Origin: Nodosilinea sp. PGN35
GTDB lineage: Bacteria; Cyanobacteriota; Cyanobacteriia; Phormidesmidales; Phormidesmidaceae
Length of the DNA stretch: 64,000 nucleotides
Direction: 5' to 3'
Assembly: GCF_029109325.1 (NCBI RefSeq)
Contig: NZ_JAQKQJ010000006.1
Location: 124,001 to 188,000, forward strand
Shown here: positions 52,178-61,825 of the stretch, piece by piece
Layout of the letters: each line of letters opens with the position of its first letter
How positions within the stretch are numbered: position 1 is the stretch's first letter
Notes under the pieces: generated by a model
Database searches by the model: none
What the model was told of the DNA's origin: nothing
What the model saw: the letters and a program-made list of their open reading frames with translations, nothing else
Made by a program: the position numbers and the translations under genes

Positions 52178-53483
52178 TGGTTCGCCTCACCAGTGGGTTG
52201 ATATACTTCCACGCTTGCTGATTGTCTAACTGTGAATATTCCAACACAGTAATGTTGAACAGCATTGACTGCATCATAGCCTGAGCGGCTGGTTCGAGCA
52301 GCACTCCTTTATTTTGGTAAATTTCTACCAGCACCGGGTAGTGGTCGCTGGGGATAAATCGCTCAAAGTGGTTTTGCTCGTCGGCGGCAACCAGCGTTAT
52401 GTCTGCTGACGAGATTCGGTTACCCTCGGCGGTTAAACAGGCGGCACGCAGAAGCTGCATCAGCTGGCGGACGTGCCCGCCGCTGAGTTGAGCTAGTTCT
52501 AGCAGAACATCTCTACTCTCAAAAATGCGATCAGAATCAACTCGGCGATCGACCAGGGCTGCCATAGCGTTCAAGCCATCAGTGCTATAGCCCAGTTCAG
52601 GCTGCCCCCGTTCAAACTGATAGATATTGACCATGGGCATAACATTGAGCTTGTCAAACACATTGGCATAGTTGTTGCCCGAGTAAATGACCGAAATTGG
52701 CACCGTGTAGATGACGGCGCAGTGCAACTCGGCCAGCTGATTGGCGTACCTAAGAAACAGATGTTCGCCCACCTGGGGCGGCACTCGATCGAGGTTGTCG
52801 AAAATAAAGAGAAAGCCCTTGGTATTAGGCTTCTTGGTTTGGAGCTTAGAAAAAGCATCTTTGAGCAGAGCGTTGGTATGATCTTGCAGGCGCGAAAAGC
52901 CCTGCTGCAAGCTTTCACGAATGAGCCTTTTGTGCTTTTCTGACCCTTTGATCTGAGCTAGCAGGTTTACAGACATTGCCAGCACGCTGGCAATACCACC
53001 GCCCACGCCTGTCTTACCCTCCACAGACACAGAGGTTTCTTTAGTGCGCTCGGTCTCCTGAGTGATGTCTTTGAACCAGTCTTCAAATACGCTCACTAGG
53101 GCTGGATCGCTATTCAGCCCCCAGCTTTGTAGGGCCTGGGTCAGATATTTGACGATCACCAGGTAAATGTCTTTGTAGTCAGCGTCGTTGATGTCGAGTT
53201 CGTCGGTGGCTTTGATGTAGATAACTTCGTACTCTAACTCCCAGCGGCGCTTGATGCGCTGTAGCTCTGTGCTTTTGCCACAGCCCCGGTGCCCGGTGAA
53301 GAGAATAGCGGCAGGCTGGCCAGGTTTGAGGAAACTCAAGCGCTTACTCACGCTGGTGATCGATCGCGCACTGCGTACAGTGGAGAGATCCACATAGTAA
53401 CTATCAATCTCGGCTCCGGTGAGCGCGCCAAGATCACAGACTTGAAAGGCTGCTTGGAGAGTAGTGGCGCGATCGCTAGTCAT
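52149..53483 (-). CDS. AAA/STAND-type ATPase, partner of TPR protein
   Basis: A 444-residue ATPase with Walker A GHRGCGKST (residues 64-72) and Walker B KGFLFIFDNLDRV (about 222-234). After the ATPase core, a helical part (ALVDRRVDSDRIFESRDVLLELAQLSGGHVRQLMQLL) with a GGHVRQL motif resembles the sensor and winged-helix arrangement of STAND NTPases. The gene is followed with overlap by the TPR protein, so both probably work as one module (ATP-driven sensor plus repeat scaffold). No substrate or effector domain is visible. Could be defence- or regulation-related; inference only. Confidence 0.8.
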   Translation of the reverse strand: MTSDRATTLQAAFQVCDLGALTGAEIDSYYVDLSTVRSARSITSVSKRLSFLKPGQPAAILFTGHRGCGKSTELQRIKRRWELEYEVIYIKATDELDINDADYKDIYLVIVKYLTQALQSWGLNSDPALVSVFEDWFKDITQETERTKETSVSVEGKTGVGGGIASVLAMSVNLLAQIKGSEKHKRLIRESLQQGFSRLQDHTNALLKDAFSKLQTKKPNTKGFLFIFDNLDRVPPQVGEHLFLRYANQLAELHCAVIYTVPISVIYSGNNYANVFDKLNVMPMVNIYQFERGQPELGYSTDGLNAMAALVDRRVDSDRIFESRDVLLELAQLSGGHVRQLMQLLRAACLTAEGNRISSADITLVAADEQNHFERFIPSDHYPVLVEIYQNKGVLLEPAAQAMMQSMLFNITVLEYSQLDNQQAWKYINPLVRRTNAFQEALRA

Positions 53484-53543
53484 GATGGCAGAGGTAGCGG
53501 AAACAGCCCTATCGTAACCGCAAACTCGAAAACGCCAGCTGCC

Positions 53544-55391
53544 TTACTTCGGCGGGTACACGGGTTCTTTGTCGATCACCACGGGCTCCTGGTAGAGCAG
53601 CGCCGTGAAGGTCACCGTGGAGCCCAGCCCCTCGCCCATGCTGATGAACTGCACCACGCCGCCCATGGCCTCCACCAGGCGTTGAGAAATGGCCAGGCCC
53701 AGGCCGGTGCCGCCGTACTGGCGGGTGCGATCGCCATCTACCTGGCTAAAGCTTTGAAACAGCCGATCCTGCTTTTCTAGCGACACGCCGATGCCCGTGT
53801 CGGCCACGCTAATTTTCACCAGGCCGGGCCAGGGCTTGCCCTGGTATTCGACCTTTTGGGGTTTGACCTCGGCGCTGATGGTGACACCGCCCTCGTGGGT
53901 GAACTTGATAGCGTTGCCCACCAGGTTGATCAGTACCTGAAGCAGGCGCTGGTAGTTGCCGTTGACGGTGATGTCGTCACGGGTGGCGGGCAGCAAAATC
54001 TCGAAGGCCAGATGCTTTTCGTCAGCCTGGTGGCGCATGAAGTTTTCCACATCGGCCAGCAGCTCTTTGAGGCTGATAGGCCCCATGTCGATCTGCATTT
54101 TGCCCGCTTCGATCTTGGCGATGTCGAGCACGTCGTTGATCAGCTGGAGCAGGTGGATGGCTGACTTGTGAGCCTCTTCGATAAATTCTTCCCGCTCGGC
54201 GGGGTCGTCGGCCATGCCGTCGAGCACCAGCTTGAGAAAGCCGATCATGCCGTTGAGGGGGGTGCGCAGCTCGTGGGAGGTGTTGGCCAAAAATTCGCTC
54301 TTCAGCCGCGAAGCCTCTTCGGCCTGCTGGCGGGCTTCTTCGGCCTGGCGGCGGGCTTCTTGAAACTCAAGCTGCTTTTCCATCAGGCTGGCGTTGGCCT
54401 GCTGAAGCTTGATTGCCAGGGCGTGGCTTTCGCTAAACAGGGTGGCGTGGGCGATCGCTGTGCCCACCTGATCGGCCAGGTCGGTGAGCAGATTGAGCTC
54501 AATGTCTGACCAGGGGCGATCGGGGCGATCGTGGAGCACGATAAAGCCGTTGATGGTGTTTTGGTAGCGGGTGGCCACCGCCACAATGGCGGGGTCGGCG
54601 GGCTGCCGAGGCGGCACTACCGCCACCGACGATTGGGCGGCCGTGCTGAGGCAGGGAACCTCGGCCAGACGCCACACCTGCCCTTGCCAGCTGGGCAAAT
54701 CCCCCGCTCGGATGTATTCAGCCGCTACGGTGGCGGCCTCGGGAGCGGTGTTAGGAGCAGCATCGCAGCTGCACACCAGACAGCGATTCACCCCAAACAG
54801 ATCGCCCAACCCCTCGACGGTTTGCTGACGAATAATTTCTAGATCTAGTGTCCAGCGCACATTGCGGGTGATTTGGGTGAGCCGGGGCGAATAGGTTTGC
54901 AGCTGGGCACAGGCCCCCGCCAGACTCTCTGAGCCTGCGGCAGCGCCCTCCATCGCTCGCAGCCAGGGAATGCTCGCCAACCCGTGCAGGTCGCTCAGGT
55001 ATCCCGTAGCCGCGATGCGAAACAGCTCTCCATCCAGGCCAATGAGCGGTTGCAGTACCCACTGCACATCGAGGCTGTGGGAGCCCAGCGGGCAGCGCCC
55101 CGGCAGCTGTACAGGCTCCTGGCGGGTGGCCAGGCTTTCGAGCGCCTGCCCCAGGGCGTGGGGGGTGGCAAAGGAGACGATTTCAGCCAGCGATCGCCCC
55201 ACCCAGTTGGTCGTCAGCGCCTCCGGCAGGGCCTTGATGCCTACGGTTTGCACCGACTCCACCACCGCCGTCGGGCTGAGCACCATGATCCAGGCGGAGA
55301 TTGCCTCCGCCGGGCTGGGAGCGGCCAGGGCCGGGAATGAGGGTCGCGATCGCATAGGGGTACGAGGCCAGAACGCTCCCATGTTAACCAA
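53544..55391 (-). CDS. Hybrid-sensing histidine kinase with GAF domain
   Basis: A 615-residue soluble kinase. A PAS-like N-terminal half (about 30-150), a GAF domain (about 170-330; LDLEIIRQQTVEGLGDLFGVNRCL, then LLTDLADQVGTAIAHATLF), a coiled coil (EEARQQAEEASRLKSEF) and the kinase core: LANTSHELRTPLNGMIGF (H-box), NLVGNAIKFT (N), VADTGIGVSLEKQ (G1), GGTGLGLAISQRLV (G2). No membrane helix or signal peptide. No response regulator gene is adjacent. The first 20 residues are variable, so the true start may lie later. Stimulus unknown. Confidence 0.87.
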   Translation of the reverse strand: MVNMGAFWPRTPMRSRPSFPALAAPSPAEAISAWIMVLSPTAVVESVQTVGIKALPEALTTNWVGRSLAEIVSFATPHALGQALESLATRQEPVQLPGRCPLGSHSLDVQWVLQPLIGLDGELFRIAATGYLSDLHGLASIPWLRAMEGAAAGSESLAGACAQLQTYSPRLTQITRNVRWTLDLEIIRQQTVEGLGDLFGVNRCLVCSCDAAPNTAPEAATVAAEYIRAGDLPSWQGQVWRLAEVPCLSTAAQSSVAVVPPRQPADPAIVAVATRYQNTINGFIVLHDRPDRPWSDIELNLLTDLADQVGTAIAHATLFSESHALAIKLQQANASLMEKQLEFQEARRQAEEARQQAEEASRLKSEFLANTSHELRTPLNGMIGFLKLVLDGMADDPAEREEFIEEAHKSAIHLLQLINDVLDIAKIEAGKMQIDMGPISLKELLADVENFMRHQADEKHLAFEILLPATRDDITVNGNYQRLLQVLINLVGNAIKFTHEGGVTISAEVKPQKVEYQGKPWPGLVKISVADTGIGVSLEKQDRLFQSFSQVDGDRTRQYGGTGLGLAISQRLVEAMGGVVQFISMGEGLGSTVTFTALLYQEPVVIDKEPVYPPK

Positions 55392-55522
55392 CCGATCGCA
55401 CCGATGGCTCTAGTTGAGCGGGAATTAGAAAGGTTTGGGGTTTCAGGGGGTTGCAGGGTTTAGGGTTTCAGGTTTCAGGGGCGACCCGACACCTTACACC
55501 CGACACCTTGCACCCCATCCCC

Positions 55523-55756
55523 CTAATCGTTCCACTCGCCCTTGGGCGGCACTGTGGGGTTGCGGGGCAGGTGGCGTACCAGGTCGTCTTCGTAGCGGCG
55601 ATCGCCTCGCAGCCACTGGCGCAGGGCCACATCAATGACTTTGCTGGGGTCGGAGGAAAGGTGGGTAACCTGATCGAGCAGGTCTCTGTCAATTTTTACG
55701 GAGAGGTCAACTTTTTCCGCCGACCGTTCGCCGGAAGGAGAGGCAGAGTTTTGCAT
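55523..55756 (-). CDS. Ribbon-helix-helix-type DNA-binding protein (antitoxin-like)
   Basis: A 77-residue protein with a strand-helix-helix core (KVDLSVKIDRDLLDQVTHLSSDPSKVIDVALRQWLR, seen as VDLSVKIDRDLLDQV and KVIDVALRQWLRG), typical of CopG/RHH antitoxins and small regulators. Acidic, proline-rich ends. No toxin partner is encoded next to it, so it is either an orphan antitoxin or a small regulator. Downstream sequences belong to the histidine kinase. Confidence 0.65.
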   Translation of the reverse strand: MQNSASPSGERSAEKVDLSVKIDRDLLDQVTHLSSDPSKVIDVALRQWLRGDRRYEDDLVRHLPRNPTVPPKGEWND

Positions 55757-56013
55757 AGTGGGTGGCCTAACTGCCGGGTAGGGGACGAATTTAATCTATC
55801 TTCAGTCTAAGCCCTGAGGTGGTTGGGTTTGATGCTAACCTCCACACCCCTCGCCGGATCAAGTCTGAAGTCCTTGACATAACAAGTTTATCCTGGCTGC
55901 TGCCTGGCGCGATCGCGATCGCACCCCGACCAGCCCCGCCCAAAGGCAAGATTGCACCGAACAAGGGATTACAATATTAAAGTCTGTAAACTACTGCCGC
56001 TGGTAAGCCTTGT

Positions 56014-57819
56014 ATGACAGAGGTTCCCGTCTCTCAAATTCGCAACTTTTCGATTATTGCCCACATTGACCACGGCAAATCGACCCTGGCCGACCGGCTG
56101 CTCCAGCGCACGGGTACGGTGAGCGATCGCGAGATGAAGGCCCAGTTCCTCGACAGTATGGATTTAGAGCGGGAGCGGGGCATCACCATCAAGCTCCAGG
56201 CCGCCCGCATGAACTACAGGGCTCAAGACGGCAAAGACTACGTGCTGAATTTGATCGACACCCCAGGGCACGTCGATTTTTCCTACGAGGTGTCGCGTTC
56301 CTTAATCGCCTGCGAAGGGGCGCTGCTGGTAGTCGATGCCTCCCAGGGGGTCGAGGCCCAAACCCTGGCCAACGTCTACCTGGCCCTCGAAAACGACCTC
56401 GAGATCATCCCCGTTCTCAACAAAATTGACCTGCCGGGGGCCGACCCCGAGCGTATCAAACAAGAAATTGAAGACATCATCGGCCTCGACTGTAGCGGTG
56501 CCATTCTGGCCTCCGCCAAGCAAGGGGTGGGCATTGACGAAATCTTAGAATCGATTGTTTACCTGGTGCCGCCCCCGGCAGACACCGTGGCCGAGCCCCT
56601 GCGGGCGCTGATCTTCGACAGCTACTACGACAGCTATCGGGGTGTGATCGTCTACTTCCGGGTCATGGATGGCACCATTCGCCGCAAAGACAAAGTGCGG
56701 CTGATGGCCTCGGGCAAAGAGTACGAAGTGGACGAGTTGGGCGTGCTGGCCCCCACCCAAATCGAGGTCGATGAACTCCATGCCGGCGAGGTGGGCTACT
56801 TTGCCGCCTCGATCAAAGCGGTGGAAGATGCCCGCGTCGGCGACACCATCACCCTCGTTAGCAACCCCGCCGCCGAGGCCCTACCCGGCTACGCCGAGGC
56901 TAAGCCGATGGTCTTCTGCGGCCTGTTTCCCACCGTCTCCGACCAGTTTGAGGAGCTGCGCGAAGCCCTGGAGAAATTGCGTCTCAGTGACGCCGCCCTC
57001 CAGTACGAGCCTGAAACCTCCAGCGCCATGGGCTTTGGCTTTCGCTGCGGATTTTTGGGCCTGCTGCACATGGAGATCGTGCAGGAGCGCCTGGAGCGCG
57101 AGTACAACCTCGATCTGATCACCACTGCCCCCTCAGTGATCTACCGGGTGACTACGATTCAGGGCGACGTGCTCGAAATCGACAACCCCAGCACCCTGCC
57201 CGACCCCCAGGCCCGCGAAAAGATCGAGGAGCCCTACGTGCAGCTCGACATGATCACCCCCGAAGAGTATGTCGGGGCGCTGATGGAGCTGTGCCAGGGC
57301 CGCCGGGGCGAGTTCAAAGACATGAAATACCTGGCCCAGGGCCGCACCACGCTGATCTACGAGGTGCCCCTGGCGGAGGTGGTGACCGACTTCTTTGACC
57401 AGCTCAAGTCGCGCAGCAAGGGCTACGCCAGCATGGAGTACCACCTGATCGGCTACCGCGAAAACCACCTGGCCCGGCTCGACGTGCTGATCAACGGCGA
57501 CCCGGTCGATTCGCTGGCCTCGATTGTGCACCGCGACAAAGCTTACTACGTGGGCAAAGCCCTGGTCGAAAAGCTCAAAGAACTGATCCCTCGCCACCAG
57601 TTCAAGATTCCCATCCAGGCGGCGATCGGCAGCCGGATTATCGCCAGCGAGAGCATCCCGGCCCTGCGCAAAGATGTACTGGCCAAGTGCTACGGCGGCG
57701 ACATCTCGCGGAAGAAAAAGCTGCTGCAAAAGCAGGCCAAGGGTAAGAAGCGCATGAAGGCTGTGGGTACCGTGGATGTGCCCCAGGAAGCCTTTATGGC
57801 GGTGCTGAAGCTGAGCTGA
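56014..57819 (+). CDS. lepA: Elongation factor 4 (LepA)
   Basis: Translational GTPase LepA/EF4, 601 residues, full length. G1 AHIDHGKST (residues 15-23), switch [12 protein letters not shown]3 DTPGH, G4 NKID, and the C-terminal LepA domain with [21 protein letters not shown], seen as [18 protein letters not shown]. It binds ribosomes and can back-translocate or help biogenesis. Start ATG 56014. No neighbours of related function. Confidence 0.97.
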   Translation: MTEVPVSQIRNFSIIAHIDHGKSTLADRLLQRTGTVSDREMKAQFLDSMDLERERGITIKLQAARMNYRAQDGKDYVLNLIDTPGHVDFSYEVSRSLIACEGALLVVDASQGVEAQTLANVYLALENDLEIIPVLNKIDLPGADPERIKQEIEDIIGLDCSGAILASAKQGVGIDEILESIVYLVPPPADTVAEPLRALIFDSYYDSYRGVIVYFRVMDGTIRRKDKVRLMASGKEYEVDELGVLAPTQIEVDELHAGEVGYFAASIKAVEDARVGDTITLVSNPAAEALPGYAEAKPMVFCGLFPTVSDQFEELREALEKLRLSDAALQYEPETSSAMGFGFRCGFLGLLHMEIVQERLEREYNLDLITTAPSVIYRVTTIQGDVLEIDNPSTLPDPQAREKIEEPYVQLDMITPEEYVGALMELCQGRRGEFKDMKYLAQGRTTLIYEVPLAEVVTDFFDQLKSRSKGYASMEYHLIGYRENHLARLDVLINGDPVDSLASIVHRDKAYYVGKALVEKLKELIPRHQFKIPIQAAIGSRIIASESIPALRKDVLAKCYGGDISRKKKLLQKQAKGKKRMKAVGTVDVPQEAFMAVLKLS

Positions 57820-57898
57820 CCCAGGCCTGGGTATTGGCCCATCTGGGCTTCATACCGCTGGACTACACTGGAAATATCGTCATTCTGGGGAACCCGCG

Positions 57899-58687
57899 AT
57901 GCCGTCTCCGTTTCCAGGTATGGATCCTTACCTTGAGCATCCGAGGGCCTGGCCGAATATTCACCATCGCTTGATGACGGCGATCGCCGATGATCTGGCT
58001 CCCCAACTGTTGCCCAAATACCAGGTGCTCATTGAAGAGCGCGTGTACCCGGTGGATAGCCAGGATGCCCTTGTGGTTGGGGTGCCCGATGTAGCCGTGG
58101 CGAAGGGGCTGCGGCAGGGTGTTAAGGGGAGTGGTGCGATCGCTACCGCCCCCCGCCCCGATGCGGCAGTCACAGTGACGCTGACGATTCCTGAAACTAT
58201 TCGCCAGGGCTACCTGGAAATTCGAGAAATTGCCACCAGTCAGGTGATAACCGTCGTTGAGGTGCTGTCGCCCACCAACAAGCGCCCTGGCCGGGGGCGG
58301 CTGGAGTATGAAACCAAACGAGCGACGCTGCTGGGCAGTCTCTGCAACTTTGTCGAGATTGACCTGCTGCGCCAGGGTTCGCCCTTGGAGACACCCCAGG
58401 GGGTAGCCCCGTCAGATTACTCGATTTTAGTCAGCCCCCAAGAACTGCGCCCCCAGGCCCAATGGTACGGCTTTAACCTGGACGACCCGATTCCTTGCTT
58501 TGCTCTGCCGCTGCAACCGGAGGACGCGGCCCCCACAGTGGATTTGAAGCGTCTGTTGGATGGGCTCTACGATCGCTCGGGCTATGGCTTAGTGATTGAC
58601 TACGCTCAAGACCCCGTACCGCCCCTGAGCGAGGCCGATGCCCAATGGGCCAGGGAATGGCTGAAGCAAGCTTATCAGCAACCCTAA
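57899..58687 (+). CDS. DUF4058 family protein
   Basis: A 262-residue protein that starts PSPFPGMDPYLEHPRAWPNIHHRLM and continues PNIHHRLMTAIADDLAPQL, the characteristic DUF4058 beginning. The following TVVEVLSPTNKRPGRGRLEYETKRATLL (seen as VEVLSPTNKRPGRGRLEY) resembles a PD-(D/E)XK-type core with E-x-L. Abundant in cyanobacteria and planctomycetes; function unknown, nuclease-like fold proposed. Start ATG 57899. Confidence 0.82.
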   Translation: MPSPFPGMDPYLEHPRAWPNIHHRLMTAIADDLAPQLLPKYQVLIEERVYPVDSQDALVVGVPDVAVAKGLRQGVKGSGAIATAPRPDAAVTVTLTIPETIRQGYLEIREIATSQVITVVEVLSPTNKRPGRGRLEYETKRATLLGSLCNFVEIDLLRQGSPLETPQGVAPSDYSILVSPQELRPQAQWYGFNLDDPIPCFALPLQPEDAAPTVDLKRLLDGLYDRSGYGLVIDYAQDPVPPLSEADAQWAREWLKQAYQQP

Positions 58688-58701
58688 TAGCTGCGGATGT
58701 C

Positions 58702-58950
58702 TTACTCCGTTAACACGTAGCGGGTGAGGACGCGCATGATTTCGTTGGTGCGCCCGGTGGGCTGGGGTTTGCTCCATTCGCGGACTTCGGCAAAGCCGAG
58801 GCGGTAGAGTTCGTGGACGATGCGATCGACGCCGTGGGCGCTGCCAATGACCAAGATGCGAATCACCTCCCGCCCCGGCTCGGCGGCAGGCTCGATGGTG
58901 ACTTGCAGTGTGGGGTCAGCCAGGGTGGAGGGGATGAAGGCTTGGGGCAT
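58702..58950 (-). CDS. Small cyanobacterial protein, paralogue of the 30.7-kb gene
   Basis: An 82-residue protein with beta strand LQVTIEPAAEPG, then VIRILVIGSAHGVDRIVHEL and LGFAEVREWSKPQPTGR. The VIGSAHGVDRIVHELYRLGFA block matches the motif of the 92-residue product at 30702. Ends EIMRVLTRYVLTE, again like the paralogue (VILTKTLL). Function unknown; convergent with the DUF4058 gene. Confidence 0.65.
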   Translation of the reverse strand: MPQAFIPSTLADPTLQVTIEPAAEPGREVIRILVIGSAHGVDRIVHELYRLGFAEVREWSKPQPTGRTNEIMRVLTRYVLTE

Positions 58951-59056
58951 GGAAGGCTCCTATGTTGCTCAATGGATCACAACATAGCACCAATCTCAGG
59001 ATTGTGATCCAAAAAGCAACATTTACGTTCCTGTGAGTCTCTGACACAGTTGGAGC

Positions 59057-59314
59057 ATGGGTAGAGCAAGCCAAGCACTAAAGCAGGTGTTAGACACCTA
59101 CGGCATCAGCCAAAACCAGCTTGCCGGAGCTATGGGGATAGAACGAGGCAGCGTTTCCCGCTGGTATCACGACAAACGCGATCCGACGGCGGAGACAGTG
59201 GTGGAGATTGTGGAAGCTTTGAAAAGCCTTAATTATCAAGCCGCTGAGAAGTTTGTGCAACTATACTTAAGCAGCTTGCTAAATGGCAAAACTGATTATA
59301 ACGATCTGGTTTGA
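59057..59314 (+). CDS. XRE-type helix-turn-helix regulator
   Basis: An 85-residue regulator of the Cro/C1 kind: VLDTYGISQNQLAGAMGIERGSVSRWYHDKRDPTAETVVEI is the HTH (recognition helix RGSVSRWYHDKRD). The C-terminal part is helical and may dimerise. ATG 59057 follows GGAGC. It precedes an AT-rich gene on the same strand and probably controls it, as in many accessory modules. Confidence 0.88.
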   Translation: MGRASQALKQVLDTYGISQNQLAGAMGIERGSVSRWYHDKRDPTAETVVEIVEALKSLNYQAAEKFVQLYLSSLLNGKTDYNDLV

Positions 59315-59468
59315 TTATTGAAGAGAGAGACATGAAAGCCTTATTCGCATGATTTTTATTTTTTGAATCAAATAAGATAGCTTTGCAAAAGGAGGAATAG
59401 AGTCAACTAAAAGATTTTGATTTCAGAATTTATTGGCTATTAAATCAATATTAAAAGGTGAACTGTTT

Positions 59469-60620
59469 ATGAAAATGCTAATAAGCGAAAATGATGAATT
59501 TGAGTCAAGATACTTGCTAGAGTTCAAAAGAGAAGCTAAAAAATATGGGTTGTTTGTCAACTATGAGAAGGATCGAGCAGCCATAGATCTTGGCTTGCAT
59601 TTAACAAGAGAAATTGACCCAAAATTTCGTGAGACTACTCAAGTCAGAGTTTGGTTTCAACTAAAGGGAAAGCAGAAGTCAACATTAAGTCTTGAAGAAT
59701 ATAGAAACTCTGACTCAGTCAGCCTACAGCTATCAATTGAGCATCTTAAATTCTGGTACGCCTCGCCAGAACCTATATATATTGCGCTTTATATAGAGTC
59801 CGCAGATGTTTTTCTTGTTGAAGATATTAGGGATATAGTTTTGAGGCAGTGGGGAGAACGTTTATTTGAACCTAGTACATTTAAGGAAGATCAAAAGACA
59901 GCAGTAATCAGAATCCAAAGGAGCAAAGAAAGTTGCCCAGCGATATGGGAGCAAATGTTTCTTCATAGCTCCATTAGAATTGATGGCCCTTCATATAAAG
60001 GCAGACCTCTAGGACACCGACTAGATCCTTTAAGGTGCATCCTCAGAGAAATGGAAGCAAGTGATTTTGAAGAACTAATTCTACACTTGCTAAAGGCTCA
60101 TGACTTTAAAGAACTGGATTTTCTTGATCCAAGCTCAGTTTACGCCAAAGGGACTGAAAAGGCAAAAATAATTAAGGGAGTGATTTTCCAGTCGTATGAG
60201 TATAGATTCCACCTAGGAAACATGATTGGCTTTTCCCATGAAGTTGACAAAGGATTTAGGCATGAAAGCCAGCTAAGATCTATACAAGGAAAATGCTTAG
60301 TCATTATCCATAGTGAACCAATATCCGAACCTGATCAACATTCAGCTTTTGAATTGTCTAAAAAGCTCTTGGAAGAAGATATTGAGAATATTCTGGTTTT
60401 TGCAAATCGTCCTTCGGGCAAAGATCCGCAGAACATGCTTCAAGACTTATCTTACCTTGGAAGCTACAATCGAGTCTTTTATGAGAATGGCATAAATTGC
60501 ATGACACAGTTATTGGGGGATATAGCTTTCAACGTTCTAATAGCAACAAATGTGTATCTAAAATTTCGCAACAAAATAAAGTGGAGCAGTGTAAACTATT
60601 TGGTTTCTAACTTTAATTGA
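59469..60620 (+). CDS. DUF4365 protein in an AT-rich island
   Basis: A 383-residue protein whose N-terminal third carries the DUF4365 pattern (GLHLTREIDPKFRETTQVRVWFQLKGKQK, seen as TTQVRVWFQLKGKQKSTLSL), thought to be a PD-(D/E)XK-like fold with D/E and QLKGK. The C-terminal part is a helical and beta segment, possibly a target-binding domain. Its base composition is clearly lower in GC than the neighbours, suggesting acquisition. Start ATG 59469 with AAGGTG nine bases ahead. It follows the XRE regulator by about 150 bases. Confidence 0.65.
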   Translation: MKMLISENDEFESRYLLEFKREAKKYGLFVNYEKDRAAIDLGLHLTREIDPKFRETTQVRVWFQLKGKQKSTLSLEEYRNSDSVSLQLSIEHLKFWYASPEPIYIALYIESADVFLVEDIRDIVLRQWGERLFEPSTFKEDQKTAVIRIQRSKESCPAIWEQMFLHSSIRIDGPSYKGRPLGHRLDPLRCILREMEASDFEELILHLLKAHDFKELDFLDPSSVYAKGTEKAKIIKGVIFQSYEYRFHLGNMIGFSHEVDKGFRHESQLRSIQGKCLVIIHSEPISEPDQHSAFELSKKLLEEDIENILVFANRPSGKDPQNMLQDLSYLGSYNRVFYENGINCMTQLLGDIAFNVLIATNVYLKFRNKIKWSSVNYLVSNFN

Positions 60621-60756
60621 AGACTTTTTCGATTGCTTTATTGCTGTCCTTCATTGACTCTAGGGAGAGACCAGATGTGAAAACCAAATGCGTTAATTGC
60701 CATGCTTAGTTATTAGAGTGGGCATTGCCTACCCTAAAATTTGAGGTGCTCTAGGT

Positions 60757-60860
60757 AGCCCAATCTTCCTTGAAACCAGGCAAGTTCAGCGGGTTGCATT
60801 AGGGCGATCGCCCCTTCCTCCACAGCCATCAGTGCCCACTCTGCCGTAGCGGCGATCGCT
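60757..60860 (+). repeat. 104-bp local repeat, copy R1
   Basis: AGCCCAATCTT ... GCGATCGCCCCTTCC ... CACAGCC ... CAGTGCCC ... CGGCGATCGC; the same order of blocks occurs at 61697-61800 (R2). It lies directly upstream of the coiled-coil/VapC operon (gene start 60892) and contains two HIP1 octamers. Confidence 0.75.
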
Positions 60861-60891
60861 ATAATAGGCACAAGTCCTCACACCTGCTGCC

Positions 60892-61230
60892 ATGACATCC
60901 CAACAACTCGAAGAGCGATCGCAGCGCCTCGAAGCACGAGTTGCTGCCCTCGAAACAGAACTGGCACAGCTCAAACAGGTTTTGTCTGCTCTTCTGCAAA
61001 AGCCAACCCCCTGGTGGTCAGCGATCGCAGGCAGCGCTGAAACTGACCAAGCGACCCCTTTATCCAGCCAGCCCTCGCCTCTGGCGCAAACCACCTTTCA
61101 TCAGACGCTACAAGCATCTGGCCTAGTAAAATCGGTACGCCCACCCGCCGTTACCCCCCAAAACAACTTTCAGCCTATTCCTGTCCAAGGTGAAGCCGTA
61201 TCCCAAACTATCTTGGATGAGCGGCGCTAG
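60892..61230 (+). CDS. Coiled-coil antitoxin-like protein upstream of VapC
   Basis: A 112-residue protein: helical N-terminus with heptads (EERSQRLEARVAALETELAQL), then a proline- and serine-rich tail that is probably disordered. Its TAG stop (61228-61230) is directly followed by the ATG of the PIN gene, so it is the likely antitoxin of the VapBC-type pair. No DNA-binding domain is recognised, which is unusual but seen in cyanobacterial operons of this kind. Confidence 0.68.
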   Translation: MTSQQLEERSQRLEARVAALETELAQLKQVLSALLQKPTPWWSAIAGSAETDQATPLSSQPSPLAQTTFHQTLQASGLVKSVRPPAVTPQNNFQPIPVQGEAVSQTILDERR

Positions 61231-61692
61231 ATGTCGGTTTATTTTCTAGACAGCAGCGCCCTGGTCAAGCGGTATATCCGTGAAAAAGGGACTGACTGGG
61301 TTGCAAGCCTGTTTTCCCCAGCTTTGGGCAATGACTGTTTTATAGCTGCCATCGCAGGCGTAGAAATCATTGCGGCTATTACCAGGCGTGCCCGTAGCGG
61401 TAGTATCAAACCCGCCGATGCTGCTTTAGCCTGCGCTCAGTTTAGGCAAGACTTTCAGACAACTTATCAAATTATTGAAATTACCGAAGAGATTATTAGT
61501 CTAGGGATGGCTCTAGCCGAAGCAAAAGGGCTGCGAGGCTATGATGCCGTACAGTTAGCCGCAGGTTGTGCCGTCAATGCCCTTTGCCTAACGAGCAGTT
61601 TGCCACCTTTAATTTTTGTCTCAGCCGACAACGAACTCAATGCCGCCGCCCGCAGCGAAGGGCTAATCATTGAGAATCCTAACGAGCAATAG
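61231..61692 (+). CDS. VapC-like PIN-domain ribonuclease toxin
   Basis: A 153-residue PIN-domain toxin that should cleave RNA (tRNA or mRNA) unless neutralised. Acidic cluster: D7 (YFLDSSALVKRY), E45 (AGVEIIAAI), D105 (RGYDAVQLAAG) and D133 (FVSADNELNAAA), all present, so probably active. Encoded immediately after its putative antitoxin without any spacing. Confidence 0.87.
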   Translation: MSVYFLDSSALVKRYIREKGTDWVASLFSPALGNDCFIAAIAGVEIIAAITRRARSGSIKPADAALACAQFRQDFQTTYQIIEITEEIISLGMALAEAKGLRGYDAVQLAAGCAVNALCLTSSLPPLIFVSADNELNAAARSEGLIIENPNEQ

Positions 61693-61696
61693 TCTG

Positions 61697-61800
61697 AGCC
61701 CAATCTTTTTTGGAGACGAGCAAGCTTAGCGGATTGTATGGGGGCGATCGCCCCTTCCCCCACAGCCAACAGTGCCCCTCTGCCCTAGCGGCGATCGCGC
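61697..61800 (+). repeat. 104-bp local repeat, copy R2
   Basis: Same block order as R1 (AGCCCAATCTTTTT, GGGGCGATCGCCCCTTCC, CACAGCC, CAGTGCCC, CTGCC, GCGGCGATCGC). It lies between the VapC gene and the DUF4926 gene, so R1 and R2 flank the coiled-coil/VapC pair exactly. Confidence 0.78.
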
Positions 61801-61825
61801 TACCCACCAAAGCAACCTTCTCAGC

